Positions 7,359 through 15,805 of a DNA stretch of 41,464 nucleotides are shown here, piece by piece. Every line of letters starts with the position of its first letter. Position 1 is the first letter of the stretch. The DNA lies in contig NZ_VLKT01000058.1 in the NCBI RefSeq assembly GCF_007830515.1, positions 1 through 41,464 on the forward strand, given 5' to 3'. Both the position numbers and the translations under genes were made by a program. This DNA comes from Mesorhizobium tianshanense (GTDB lineage Bacteria > Pseudomonadota > Alphaproteobacteria > Rhizobiales > Rhizobiaceae). The notes under the pieces are model-generated. The model was not told where the DNA came from and did no database searches. It saw only the letters and a list, made by a program, of their open reading frames with translations.

Positions 7359-8660
7359 TTGATACCAGCCTCTGGCCCTTATCATCTTGCCAACGTCCGT
7401 GTTCATCAGTCGCTCACGTCCGACCTTGCCGCGGCGTATGACAGCGATGGCTTTGCGCTCGCCGACATCGCCGTCGCCGACGTCAAGATTTCCAGCATCG
7501 TGGCGCATCGCCAGTCCAACACGCCGGCAGGTGCCGTCGACCTTGGCGGGCGCATCGTCATGCCGTGCTTCGTCGACTGCCACACCCATATCGACAAGGG
7601 CCATATCTGGCCTCGAAACCCAAATCCCGACGGCACGTTCATGGGCGCGTTGAACGCAACCGGCGCCGACCGGGCCGCACGCTGGAGCGCCGACGACGTC
7701 GCCCGCCGCATGGATTTTTCACTGCGCTCCGCCTACGCGCACGGCACCAGGGCTTTGCGCACCCATCTCGACAGCGTCGCGCCGCAGGAAGAGATCTCCT
7801 GGCCGGTGTTCGAGACGATGCGGGAGAAATGGCGTGGCCGCATCGAACTGCAGGCCGCCTGCCTGCTCGGCGTCGAAGGCGTGCGCGACACGAAATGGTT
7901 CGAGAGGCTGGCCAAACGCGTGGCTGCGGCCAAGGGCGTGCTCGGCGTGGTCACCTACATGGTGCCGGACCTGGAAGAGCTTCTCGATCAAGTGTTCGCG
8001 CAGGCGATCAAGCACGGTCTCGACCTCGATTTCCATGCCGACGAGACCGACGCCGTTTCCGCGATCTCGCTGAAGAAGATCGCCGAGGCGGCCCTGTGGA
8101 ACGGTTTTGACGGGAACATCCTCGTCGGCCACTGCTGCTCGCTGGCGCGCCAGCCCGATCTCGACGCGCTCGACACGCTGGACAAGGTGGCAAAGGCGGG
8201 GCTTGCCGTGGTGTCGCTGCCGATGTGCAATCTCTATCTGCAGGACCGTCGCGGCGACGGCACAACGCCGCGCTGGCGCGGCGTGACGCTGCTGCACGAG
8301 ATGAAGGCGCGCGGCATCCCGGTGGCCGTCGCTTCCGACAACACCCGCGACCCGTTCTACGCCTATGGCGACCTCGACATGCTGGAGGTCTATCGCATGG
8401 CAACGCGCATCCTGCATTTCGATCACCCGGTCGGCGACTGGCCGCAAGCGGTGACGTCCACGCCAGCCAAGGTGATGCGGCTCGACGGTTTCGGCACGCT
8501 TGCCGCCGGCGGTGCTGCCGATTTCATCGTCTTCAAAGGCCGGAACTGGACGGAATTGCTGTCGCGGCCCGAATCGGATCGCATCGTCGTGCGCGAGGGT
8601 CGCGCCATCGAGCGCCAATTGCCCGACTATGCCGAACTCGACGAGCTGATGGTGAAGTAA
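7359..8660 (+). CDS. Cytosine-deaminase-like amidohydrolase (CodA family)
   Basis: A 433-residue metal-dependent hydrolase of the amidohydrolase superfamily. Metal and catalytic residues follow the E. coli CodA pattern with nearly the same spacing: H75 and H77 in CHTHIDKGH, H226 and E229 in FHADET, H258 in VGHCC, and D327 in ASDN. The family deaminates cytosine, isoguanine and related heterocycles. The start is a TTG at 7359; a stop codon at 7320-7322 limits the frame and no ATG or GTG lies between. The start abuts the right arm of the inverted repeat, so translation initiation may be weak or regulated. It overlaps the oxidase gene by one base. The exact substrate cannot be told. Confidence 0.88.
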   Translation: MIPASGPYHLANVRVHQSLTSDLAAAYDSDGFALADIAVADVKISSIVAHRQSNTPAGAVDLGGRIVMPCFVDCHTHIDKGHIWPRNPNPDGTFMGALNATGADRAARWSADDVARRMDFSLRSAYAHGTRALRTHLDSVAPQEEISWPVFETMREKWRGRIELQAACLLGVEGVRDTKWFERLAKRVAAAKGVLGVVTYMVPDLEELLDQVFAQAIKHGLDLDFHADETDAVSAISLKKIAEAALWNGFDGNILVGHCCSLARQPDLDALDTLDKVAKAGLAVVSLPMCNLYLQDRRGDGTTPRWRGVTLLHEMKARGIPVAVASDNTRDPFYAYGDLDMLEVYRMATRILHFDHPVGDWPQAVTSTPAKVMRLDGFGTLAAGGAADFIVFKGRNWTELLSRPESDRIVVREGRAIERQLPDYAELDELMVK

Positions 8661-10057
8661 TGGATATTGCGGCGCTCAAGCGCGACCTCGACGGTTTGAA
8701 GATCGACGATCATCCGGCGATCGTCCAGCAGAAGAGCCGTGACTTCTACTGGTACAGCCCGGTGCTGAAGCAACAGCTCGACCATGTGACCGGCGACCTG
8801 ATCGTCACGCCGAAGACGGAAGACGAGGTGATCCGCGTGCTTGCCGCTTGCCACCGGCACGGCATTCCGGTGACGCCGCGCGGCAGCGGCACCGGCAATT
8901 ACGGGCAGGCGATGCCTCTGTCCGGCGGCGTCGTGCTCAATCTCGCCGAGATGAACGCGGTCAAGACGATCGCGCCCGGCCGCGTCGTGACCGGTCCGGG
9001 TGCCGTGCTTGCCGACATCGACAGAGCGGCACGTGCGCATTCCGGCCAGGAGCTACGGATGTCGCCATCGACCTACAACACGGCATCGATCGGTGGCTTT
9101 GTCGCCGGCGGATCGGGCGGCGTCGGCTCGATCCGCTGGGGCGGGCTGCGCGACCTCGGCAATGTCATCAGGCTCAGGACCGTGACGATGGAGGCGGAGC
9201 CTCGCATCATGGACCTTACCGGCGAGGAGGTGCTGAAGGTGATGCATGCCTACGGCACCAACGGCATCATCACCGAGGTCGAGATGCCGCTGACCGCGGC
9301 TTACGACTGGATCGATGTCATCGTCGGCTTCGATGATTTCATGGATGCAGCCGGCTTCGGCAACGATCTCGCCATCCAGGACGGCATTCTGGCGAAACTG
9401 ATCACGCCGATCGCAGCACCGATTCCCTATGACTATTTCAAGCGCCACCAGAGATTCTTCAGGCGCGAGCAGAGCATTGTCGTCTGCATGATCGCGCCGC
9501 ATGCGATGGACGCCTTTGTCGCCCTCACCGCACGCAGCAAGGGCGAGATCGTCTTCCGCGCCGACAAGGAGGCCGATCTCAAGGGCCTGCCGCCGGCCTA
9601 TGAGCTGACCTGGAACCACACCACGCTGCGCGCCATCAGGGTCGATCCCAATATCACCTATCTGCAGACCCGCTATCCCTCGCCGGATCATCTGGCTCAC
9701 GTCAAGGCGATGATCGACCGCTTCGGCGAAGAAGTGCCGGTGCATCTCGAATTCATCCGCTTCGATGGCGCGATCGGTGTGGCCGGACTGCCGCTGGTCC
9801 GCTTCACCACGGCCGAACGGTTGGACGAGATCATCCGCATCCATGAGGACAATGGCTGCTGGGTCTTCAACCCGCACCGCTACACGCTGGAAGAGGGCGG
9901 CATGAAGCAGACGGATGAGGTGCAGCTCGCCTTCAAGCGCGAGACCGATCCGCAAGGGCTGCTCAATCCCGGCAAGATGATCGCCTGGGAGAACCCGGAT
10001 TACGACTATCGCTCGGGCAAGTCGTTCCTGTTCAAGGGGTTGCAGAAGGCGGGGTGA
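8660..10057 (+). CDS. FAD-binding oxidoreductase (GlcD/PCMH-type)
   Basis: A 465-residue flavoprotein. The N-terminal half has the PCMH/VAO FAD domain: TPRGSGTGNYGQAMPLSGG (about residues 71-89) and STYNTASIGGFVAGGSGG (about 135-152). The C-terminus ends with the NPGKMIAWENPDY pattern of glycolate-oxidase-like proteins, where DPxGLLNPGK closes the FAD domain. Start ATG 8660 overlaps the previous stop (TAATG). It is translationally coupled to the amidohydrolase upstream and a flavodoxin-fold gene downstream, so it probably oxidises the product of the hydrolase. No iron-sulfur motif is seen. The electron acceptor and substrate are unknown. Confidence 0.88.
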   Translation: MDIAALKRDLDGLKIDDHPAIVQQKSRDFYWYSPVLKQQLDHVTGDLIVTPKTEDEVIRVLAACHRHGIPVTPRGSGTGNYGQAMPLSGGVVLNLAEMNAVKTIAPGRVVTGPGAVLADIDRAARAHSGQELRMSPSTYNTASIGGFVAGGSGGVGSIRWGGLRDLGNVIRLRTVTMEAEPRIMDLTGEEVLKVMHAYGTNGIITEVEMPLTAAYDWIDVIVGFDDFMDAAGFGNDLAIQDGILAKLITPIAAPIPYDYFKRHQRFFRREQSIVVCMIAPHAMDAFVALTARSKGEIVFRADKEADLKGLPPAYELTWNHTTLRAIRVDPNITYLQTRYPSPDHLAHVKAMIDRFGEEVPVHLEFIRFDGAIGVAGLPLVRFTTAERLDEIIRIHEDNGCWVFNPHRYTLEEGGMKQTDEVQLAFKRETDPQGLLNPGKMIAWENPDYDYRSGKSFLFKGLQKAG

Positions 10058-10638
10058 TGAATATCCTCGTTCTCTACGCCCATCCGGTCGAGACCAGCTT
10101 CAATGCCGGTCTGCACCGGACGATCGTCGAGCGGCTGACAGCCGCCGGCCACGTGGTCGACGACTGTGATCTCTATGCCGAGAATTTCGATCCGCGGCTG
10201 ACGCGGGCCGAACGGCTCGGCTATCACGATGCGCGCGGCGCCGATGATCCGGCCGCTCCTTATGTCGAGAGGCTGCAAAAGGCCGACGCGCTGGTGCTGT
10301 CGTTTCCGGTGTGGAACTTCGGCTATCCTGCGATCCTGAAAGGCTTTTTCGACCGCGTCTTCCTGCCCGGGGTGTCGTTCAAGCTGGTCAACGGCAAGGT
10401 GCAGCCGTCGCTGCACAACATTCGCAAGCTGGCGGCGGTGGCCACCTATGGCGGCAGCCGGTTCCGCGCCATGCTGATGGGCGACCCGCCGCGCAAGCTG
10501 GTCAACCGTGTGTTGCGCGCCACCATCAAGCCTGGCGCCTCCGTGTCCTACCTCGCGCATTATTCGATGAACCTGTCGACCGACGAAACGCGGAAGAGAT
10601 TCGTGGCGAAGGTCGCCGCCAGCATGGATGCATTCTGA
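10057..10638 (+). CDS. Flavodoxin-fold NAD(P)H oxidoreductase (NQO1/MdaB-like), first copy
   Basis: A 193-residue FMN/FAD-binding protein of the NAD(P)H dehydrogenase (quinone) family. NILVLYAHP begins the flavodoxin fold, with the phosphate-binding HPVETSFN next. FPVWNFGYPAILKGFFDRVF is the conserved isoalloxazine-binding segment. ATG 10057 overlaps the stop of the upstream oxidase by one base; a GTG three bases earlier is a less likely start. It is the first of two tandem paralogues, suggesting that the pathway needs two related flavin-dependent reductions or a heterodimer. Confidence 0.88.
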   Translation: MNILVLYAHPVETSFNAGLHRTIVERLTAAGHVVDDCDLYAENFDPRLTRAERLGYHDARGADDPAAPYVERLQKADALVLSFPVWNFGYPAILKGFFDRVFLPGVSFKLVNGKVQPSLHNIRKLAAVATYGGSRFRAMLMGDPPRKLVNRVLRATIKPGASVSYLAHYSMNLSTDETRKRFVAKVAASMDAF

Positions 10639-11225
10639 TGCTGGTCCTGGTGGTTTACTGCCATCCGGTCCCGGAAAGCTTTTGCGCCTCGATCCGAGAC
10701 TGTGCCATCGAGGTGCTTAAGGCGAGGGGCTGGGAGGTGCGGCTGCTCGACCTCTATGCCGAAAATTTTAATCCGGTGATGAGCTGCGAAGAGCGGCGTT
10801 CCTACAATGAGCACGCTCCGCAGGACCCGGAGCTCAAGCCGCACATCGTCCACCTCGACTGGGCCCAGGCAATCCTCTTCATCTATCCGACATGGTGGTA
10901 CGGACTGCCGGCGATGCTGAAAGGCTGGCTCGACCGGGTGTGGGCGACGGATGTCGCCTTCAAGCTGCCGGCGGGCAAGGGACGGATCCAGTCGCTGATG
11001 AGGCATGTGACGAAGATAGGGGTGATCACGACCTGCGGCGCACCGACCTGGTGGAGCGTCGTCGTCGGCCAACCGGGACGCAAGACAAACCTGCGCGGCA
11101 TGCGAGCGCTCTGCTCCACCCGCTGCAGGACGTTCTTTCTGGCGCACTACCTGATGGATTCCTCCACGCCGAAGACGAGGGCGGCGTTTCTCGCGAAAGT
11201 GCGGGCGAAACTGGAGCGGTTTTGA
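10638..11225 (+). CDS. Flavodoxin-fold NAD(P)H oxidoreductase, second copy
   Basis: A 195-residue paralogue of the preceding gene: LVLVVYCHPVPESF replaces the first strand and loop, and YPTWWYGLPAMLKGWLDRVW is the flavin-binding segment. Both proteins share DLYAENF and the C-terminal LAHY..M.SST-like region. ATG 10638 overlaps the previous stop by one base (TGATG). It is the last gene of the plus-strand operon. The family reduces quinones or other two-electron acceptors with NAD(P)H. A role in reducing a heterocyclic intermediate is inference from context only. Confidence 0.88.
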   Translation: MLVLVVYCHPVPESFCASIRDCAIEVLKARGWEVRLLDLYAENFNPVMSCEERRSYNEHAPQDPELKPHIVHLDWAQAILFIYPTWWYGLPAMLKGWLDRVWATDVAFKLPAGKGRIQSLMRHVTKIGVITTCGAPTWWSVVVGQPGRKTNLRGMRALCSTRCRTFFLAHYLMDSSTPKTRAAFLAKVRAKLERF

Positions 11226-11236
11226 GCCGGCGGAAA

Positions 11237-11262
11237 TTCCCTTCTCCCAGGGGAGAAGGGAA
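11237..11262. terminator. Hairpin between convergent operons
   Basis: TTCCCTTCTCCC and GGGAGAAGGGAA form perfect 12-bp arms around AG. The 43-bp gap separates two convergent operons, which suggests a bidirectional terminator. It lacks a strong T run on either side. Confidence 0.5.
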
Positions 11263-11268
11263 GGTGCC

Positions 11269-13728
11269 CTACATTCTCACCCGTTCCGCCTTCGCGTCGT
11301 ACATCGGCTTCAGCGATGCCTCGGCGGCGAAGCGCTCGCCGGCGATCTCGATCTCGTAGGACGACGCCAGCACGTCCGCCTCGCTTTCACCCTGGCACGG
11401 CACGTAGCCAAGGCCGACGGCGCTGCCCAGGTGATGGCCATAGTTGCCCGATGTGACCGGGCCGACGATCTTGCCGTCGCGCAGGATCGCCTCATTGTGA
11501 AAGAGCAGCGGCTCCGGGTCTTTCAGGCGGAATTGCACCAGCCGCCGGTTCAATCCGGTTTCTTTTTTCCTCAGCACGGCATCGCGGCCGAGAAAATCGC
11601 CCTTCGCGGTCTTCACCGCGAAACCAAGGCCGGCTTCCAGCACATTGTCCTCGTCGGTGATGTCGTGGCCGAAATGCCGGAAGGCCTTTTCGATCCGGCA
11701 GGAATCCAGCGTGTGCAGGCCGCAGAGTTTTAGGCCGACATCGGCGCCGGCATCCTCGATCGCCTCGAAGACGTGTGCCGCCTGCTCAGTCGAGACATAA
11801 AGCTCCCAGCCGAGTTCGCCGACATAGGTGACGCGGTGGGCGCGAGCCAGCCCCATGCCGATTTCTATCTCCTGGAACGTGCCGAATGGGTTGGCCTCGT
11901 TGGAGAAATCGTTGGGGCTCAGCTTTTGAATCAGCTTTCTCGAATCCGGACCCATGAGGCAGAGCACGGCTTCGGCAGCGGTGACATCGGTGATGACGAC
12001 GAACTCGTCGGCAAGGTGCTTGCGCAGCCAGGCCAGATCGCGCTGCAGCGTCGCGCCGGGCACGACGAGAAAGTAGGCCGTTTCAGACAGCCGCGAGACG
12101 GTGAGGTCGCTCTCGATGCCACCGCGCTGGTTGAGCATCTGGGTGTAGACGCTCTTGCCCGGCGCGACATCCATGTCGTTTGCGCAAAGCTTCTGCAGGA
12201 AGGCACAGGCGTCGCGGCCTTCGACACGGATCTTGCCGAACGAGGTCATGTCGAACAGGCCGACGCCGCTCCTGACCGCCAGATGTTCGTCGCGCTGGTT
12301 GTCGAACCAGTTCTGCCGCTTCCACGAATAGCGGTACTCGCGTTCCTGGCCCTCGCGGGCGAACCAGTTGGCGCGCTCCCAGCCGGCGACCTCGCCGAAG
12401 ACCGCGCCGCGTGCCTTCAGATGGTCGTGGAGAGGCGAGCGCCTTATGTTCCGCGAGGTCGCCATCTGGCGGTACGGAAAATGGTCGGCATAGAGCAGGC
12501 CGAGCGTTTCGGAGACGCGCTCCTTGAGATAGCGGCGGTTCTTCTGGAAGGGCTGCGCGCGGCGGATATCAACCTCCCAAAGGTCGAAGGGCGCTTCGCC
12601 GTCGTTGATCCATTGCGCCAATGCCATGCCGGCGCCGCCGGAGGAGACGATGCCGATGGAGTTGTAGCCGGTCGCCATCCAATAGCCGGAAAGCTCCGGT
12701 GCCTCGCCGAGATAATAGCGGTCGTCGGGAGTAAAACTCTCGGGACCGTTGAAGAAAGTGTGGATGCCGGCGCTGGCCAGCATCGGCATGCGGTTGACGC
12801 CCATTTCGAGGATCGGCTCGAAATGCTCGAAATCCTCCGGCAACTGGTCGAAGCAGAAATCCTCGCGGATACCGTCCATGCCCCAGGGTTTTGCTACCGG
12901 CTCGAAGGCGCCGAGCATCATCTTGCCGGCGTCTTCCTTGTAGTAGGCGCACTCGTCCGGCACGCGCAGCACCGGTAGCCGGGAAAGGCCGGGGATCGGC
13001 TCGGTGACGAGATAGAAATGCTCGCAGGCGTGCAGTGGGATGGTGACGCCATTCTGGCGGCCGAGCTCGCGCGCCCACATGCCGGCGCAGTTGATGACGA
13101 TGTCGGCCTCGATCATGCCTTGCTCGTCGCCTTGCGCCCAAGACACGCCGGTGACGCGGCCATCCCTGGTATGGACCTTGGTGACCTTCACATTCTCGGC
13201 GATCGTCGCACCGCGCTGGCGGGCACCCTTGGCCAGCGCCATGGCGATATTGGCCGGGTCGCACTGGCCGTCGAGCGGCAGATGCACGGCGCCGACCACA
13301 TCGGAAATGTTGAGATGCGGGTACATCTCCTTGACTTCCCCAGGTGAAATCTCGCGCACGTCGACATCGAATGCGCGGGCGAGAGACGCCTGCCTGTAGA
13401 TCTCGTGCTTGCGCTCCTCGGTCAACGCCACGGTGATCGAGCCGACCTGCCGCATGCCGGTGCCGACATCGGTCTCGGCTTCCAGCTTGACGTAGAGGTC
13501 GGCCGAATATTTCGCCAGCCGCGTCATGTTCTGCGAACCGCGCAACTGGCCGATGAGGCCGGCGGCATGCCATGTCGTGCCCGATGTCAGCTGCTTGCGT
13601 TCGAGCAGAACGATGTCGGTCCAGCCGAGCCTGGCCAGGTGATAGGCGACCGAGCAGCCGGAGACGCCGCCACCGATGATGACGGCCCTTGCCTTGTCGG
13701 GAATGGTCTTTTGGGGCAGGGCGCTCAT
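11269..13728 (-). CDS. Dimethylglycine-dehydrogenase-like FAD/GcvT fusion enzyme (paralogue 1)
   Basis: An 819-residue, two-domain enzyme. Residues 14-35 carry the DAO-type FAD fold (VIIGGGVSGCSVAYHLARLG), and TSGTTWHAAG contains H54, at the position of the histidine that binds FAD covalently in dimethylglycine dehydrogenase. The C-terminal part from about residue 430 is a GcvT/aminomethyltransferase module (AVRSGVGLFDMTSFGKI, ELGWELYVSTEQA, and a C-terminal barrel with SGNYGHHLGSAVGLGYV). The family oxidises N-methyl groups and passes the carbon to tetrahydrofolate. It is the last gene of a five-gene operon, overlapping the aminotransferase by four bases. Dimethylglycine, sarcosine and other N-methyl amines are all possible substrates. 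Confidence 0.88.
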   Translation of the reverse strand: MSALPQKTIPDKARAVIIGGGVSGCSVAYHLARLGWTDIVLLERKQLTSGTTWHAAGLIGQLRGSQNMTRLAKYSADLYVKLEAETDVGTGMRQVGSITVALTEERKHEIYRQASLARAFDVDVREISPGEVKEMYPHLNISDVVGAVHLPLDGQCDPANIAMALAKGARQRGATIAENVKVTKVHTRDGRVTGVSWAQGDEQGMIEADIVINCAGMWARELGRQNGVTIPLHACEHFYLVTEPIPGLSRLPVLRVPDECAYYKEDAGKMMLGAFEPVAKPWGMDGIREDFCFDQLPEDFEHFEPILEMGVNRMPMLASAGIHTFFNGPESFTPDDRYYLGEAPELSGYWMATGYNSIGIVSSGGAGMALAQWINDGEAPFDLWEVDIRRAQPFQKNRRYLKERVSETLGLLYADHFPYRQMATSRNIRRSPLHDHLKARGAVFGEVAGWERANWFAREGQEREYRYSWKRQNWFDNQRDEHLAVRSGVGLFDMTSFGKIRVEGRDACAFLQKLCANDMDVAPGKSVYTQMLNQRGGIESDLTVSRLSETAYFLVVPGATLQRDLAWLRKHLADEFVVITDVTAAEAVLCLMGPDSRKLIQKLSPNDFSNEANPFGTFQEIEIGMGLARAHRVTYVGELGWELYVSTEQAAHVFEAIEDAGADVGLKLCGLHTLDSCRIEKAFRHFGHDITDEDNVLEAGLGFAVKTAKGDFLGRDAVLRKKETGLNRRLVQFRLKDPEPLLFHNEAILRDGKIVGPVTSGNYGHHLGSAVGLGYVPCQGESEADVLASSYEIEIAGERFAAEASLKPMYDAKAERVRM

Positions 13729-14906
13729 GCCGCCTCACGGCGATAGGTGGAAGCAAAGCGGCGCAGGCGAAGGGCTGCTTCCAGAAGTACCGCCTCGGGC
13801 TGGCAGAGGCTAACGCGGATGTGGCCGGCGGCGGCCTCGCCGAAGCTCGAGCCAGGCATCACGCCGACCTTTTCCTTGTCGAGGAGCGCCCAGGCGAATT
13901 TCTCGTCGTCCGGCTCGAGGGCCGATATGTCGAGCATGACATACATGCCGCCTTCGGAGCCGCGCACGGTGACGTTGTCCATGCCGCGCATGGCATCGAC
14001 GACGACGGTGCGCCTTGCGGCATAGCGCTCGGCGATTGCCTTGACGCCGTAACCGTTTTCGAGCGCCTCGGCGCAAGCGATGCTGATGAAAGCCGGCAGG
14101 CCGTAGGTCGTCACCAGATTGAGATTGGTCAGCAGCGAGATCATCTCTTCGGGCCCGGTCAGCCAGCCCATGCGCCAGCCGGTCATGCCGTGGCTCTTGG
14201 ACATCGAATTGATGACCAGTGTGCGTTCCGCCATGCCGGGCAGCGCGCGCGGCGAGATGTGCTCGCCGCCGCCCAGCGTCCAATAGACCTCGTCCGACAG
14301 CAGCCAGAGGTCATGCTCCCGGCAGATATGCGCCAGTTCTTCCAGACGCTGGCGCGAATAGACGGCACCCGTCGGGTTGTTGGGGGTGTTGATGAGGATG
14401 GCGCGCGTGTTCGGCCGAAGCGCTGCGCGAATGTCGGCGGCCCGCGGCTGAAAACCATCCTCGGCGGGTGTCTCGACCACGGTGAAATCGGCGCCGGCCG
14501 CGCTGAACGTGTTGGGATAGGTCGCGTAGTAGGGCGCGACCACGATGGCATGGTCGCCCTGGTCGAGAACGGCTTGCACCGCCGCGTACAGCGCTGCCTG
14601 TCCGCCTGGCGTGGCGATGACCTGGTCGGGGTTGGTCGCAACGCCGGAGCACGCGGTCGAGGCCGCCGCCATTGCCTTGCGCAGGCGCGGAAGGCCGGGA
14701 AGAGGGGTGTAGTGGTGGTTGCTGGCGCGAACCGCCGTCACACAGGCTTCGATCGTCTGCGCCGGCGTGTCGAAATCATGGTCGCCGACCGACAGGACGA
14801 TGATGTCCTCGCCGGCCTCCTTGCGTGTCCAGGCCGCGAAATGAACCTCCCAGCCATCCTTGCCGGAAGGCACGATGCCGGAAATGCGCGATGATGGTCT
14901 GGGCAT
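13725..14906 (-). CDS. Class I/II PLP aminotransferase
   Basis: A 393-residue fold-type I aminotransferase of the aspartate/aromatic/arginine-pyruvate group. Motifs are YTPLPGLPRLRKA (66-78), NTPNNPTGAVYS (173-184), SDEVYW (204-209), and PLP lysine K237 in SMSKSHGMTGWRMG. The C-terminal substrate arginine region is HIRVSL. Start and stop overlap both neighbours (TAATG upstream, ATGA-type downstream), so it is strictly part of the methyl-amine operon. The donor and acceptor are unknown. It may process the demethylated amino acid, which would mean the operon's substrate is an N-methylated amino acid other than glycine. Confidence 0.88.
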   Translation of the reverse strand: MPRPSSRISGIVPSGKDGWEVHFAAWTRKEAGEDIIVLSVGDHDFDTPAQTIEACVTAVRASNHHYTPLPGLPRLRKAMAAASTACSGVATNPDQVIATPGGQAALYAAVQAVLDQGDHAIVVAPYYATYPNTFSAAGADFTVVETPAEDGFQPRAADIRAALRPNTRAILINTPNNPTGAVYSRQRLEELAHICREHDLWLLSDEVYWTLGGGEHISPRALPGMAERTLVINSMSKSHGMTGWRMGWLTGPEEMISLLTNLNLVTTYGLPAFISIACAEALENGYGVKAIAERYAARRTVVVDAMRGMDNVTVRGSEGGMYVMLDISALEPDDEKFAWALLDKEKVGVMPGSSFGEAAAGHIRVSLCQPEAVLLEAALRLRRFASTYRREAA

Positions 14907-15805
14907 TATGCTACTCCCGAAATTTCGTAGCCGGCCTGTTCGAGACGGTCGCGCAGGGCGGCGATATGGGGCGGTCCGACTTCGCAGCAGCCGCCGACGA
15001 TGTCGGCGCCGGCATCGACCCAGCCGACCGCCTGCTCGGCATATGCATCCGGATCGAGGTCGTGGCGGGCGTGCAGCACGTCCACGGTGCCGCCATGTGT
15101 GAGCGCCTCAATCGAGGTGAAGCCGTTGGCATAGGCGCCGACCGGGCTGCCGAGATCGATCAGTTCGGGGAGCGCCGCAGCAATCGCTTCGGGCCGGCAG
15201 CAATTGATCAGCCGTGCCGCCACCGGCAGGCCGTCGAGAGCGCTCGCCGCTGCCGCAATGGCTTCGCCGCTGCGCAGCCGTGGCGCGCCGTGATCGGCGA
15301 GCGTCCACGACACCCACACCGGCTTGCCGCTTTCCGATGCCGCGGTGACAGCCGCGCGCGCCTCCTCGGCCGACGCCATGGTCTCGCACAGGAACAGGTC
15401 GACGCCGTCAGCCTGCTCGGCAACGATGCGGCGGTAGATGTCGAGCGTATCCTGGAAGGATATCGTCAGTGCCGGCGCATAGCTGCCGAACAAAGGAGAC
15501 AGGCAGCCGGCGACCGCCGCGTCGCCGGCGTGGTCGCGAGCTTGCCGTGCCAGTTCTATGCCGCGTTTTTGCAGCGGCTTGAACAGCTCTTCCGCGCCCT
15601 CCCGCGCCAGCCGCTCGGGCGTTGCGGAATAGGTGTTTATGGTGATGACGCGGGCGCCGGCCCGGATGAATTCCGCATGCAGGTCGCGCACCAGATCAGG
15701 CTCGTCGATCAGCACCCTGGCCGACCACAGCGGCGTCGGCTCGGAGCTGCTGCGGCGTACCAGCTCCTGGCCCATGCCGCCGTCTGTGAGGATAACGGAC
15801 TTCAT
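14906..15805 (-). CDS. Homocysteine S-methyltransferase family protein
   Basis: A 299-residue zinc-dependent methyltransferase of the BHMT/MmuM family. It has LTDGGMGQEL (6-15), C202 in INCCRP and the paired cysteines C273-C274 in VGGCCEVGP, together the expected zinc ligands. The family transfers a methyl group from betaine, S-methylmethionine or similar donors to homocysteine. ATG 15805 is chosen because it overlaps the upstream stop (ATGA); a 10-residue extension is less likely. With two dimethylglycine-dehydrogenase-like proteins in the operon, betaine-to-homocysteine transfer yielding dimethylglycine is an attractive but unproven role. Confidence 0.9.
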   Translation of the reverse strand: MKSVILTDGGMGQELVRRSSSEPTPLWSARVLIDEPDLVRDLHAEFIRAGARVITINTYSATPERLAREGAEELFKPLQKRGIELARQARDHAGDAAVAGCLSPLFGSYAPALTISFQDTLDIYRRIVAEQADGVDLFLCETMASAEEARAAVTAASESGKPVWVSWTLADHGAPRLRSGEAIAAAASALDGLPVAARLINCCRPEAIAAALPELIDLGSPVGAYANGFTSIEALTHGGTVDVLHARHDLDPDAYAEQAVGWVDAGADIVGGCCEVGPPHIAALRDRLEQAGYEISGVA

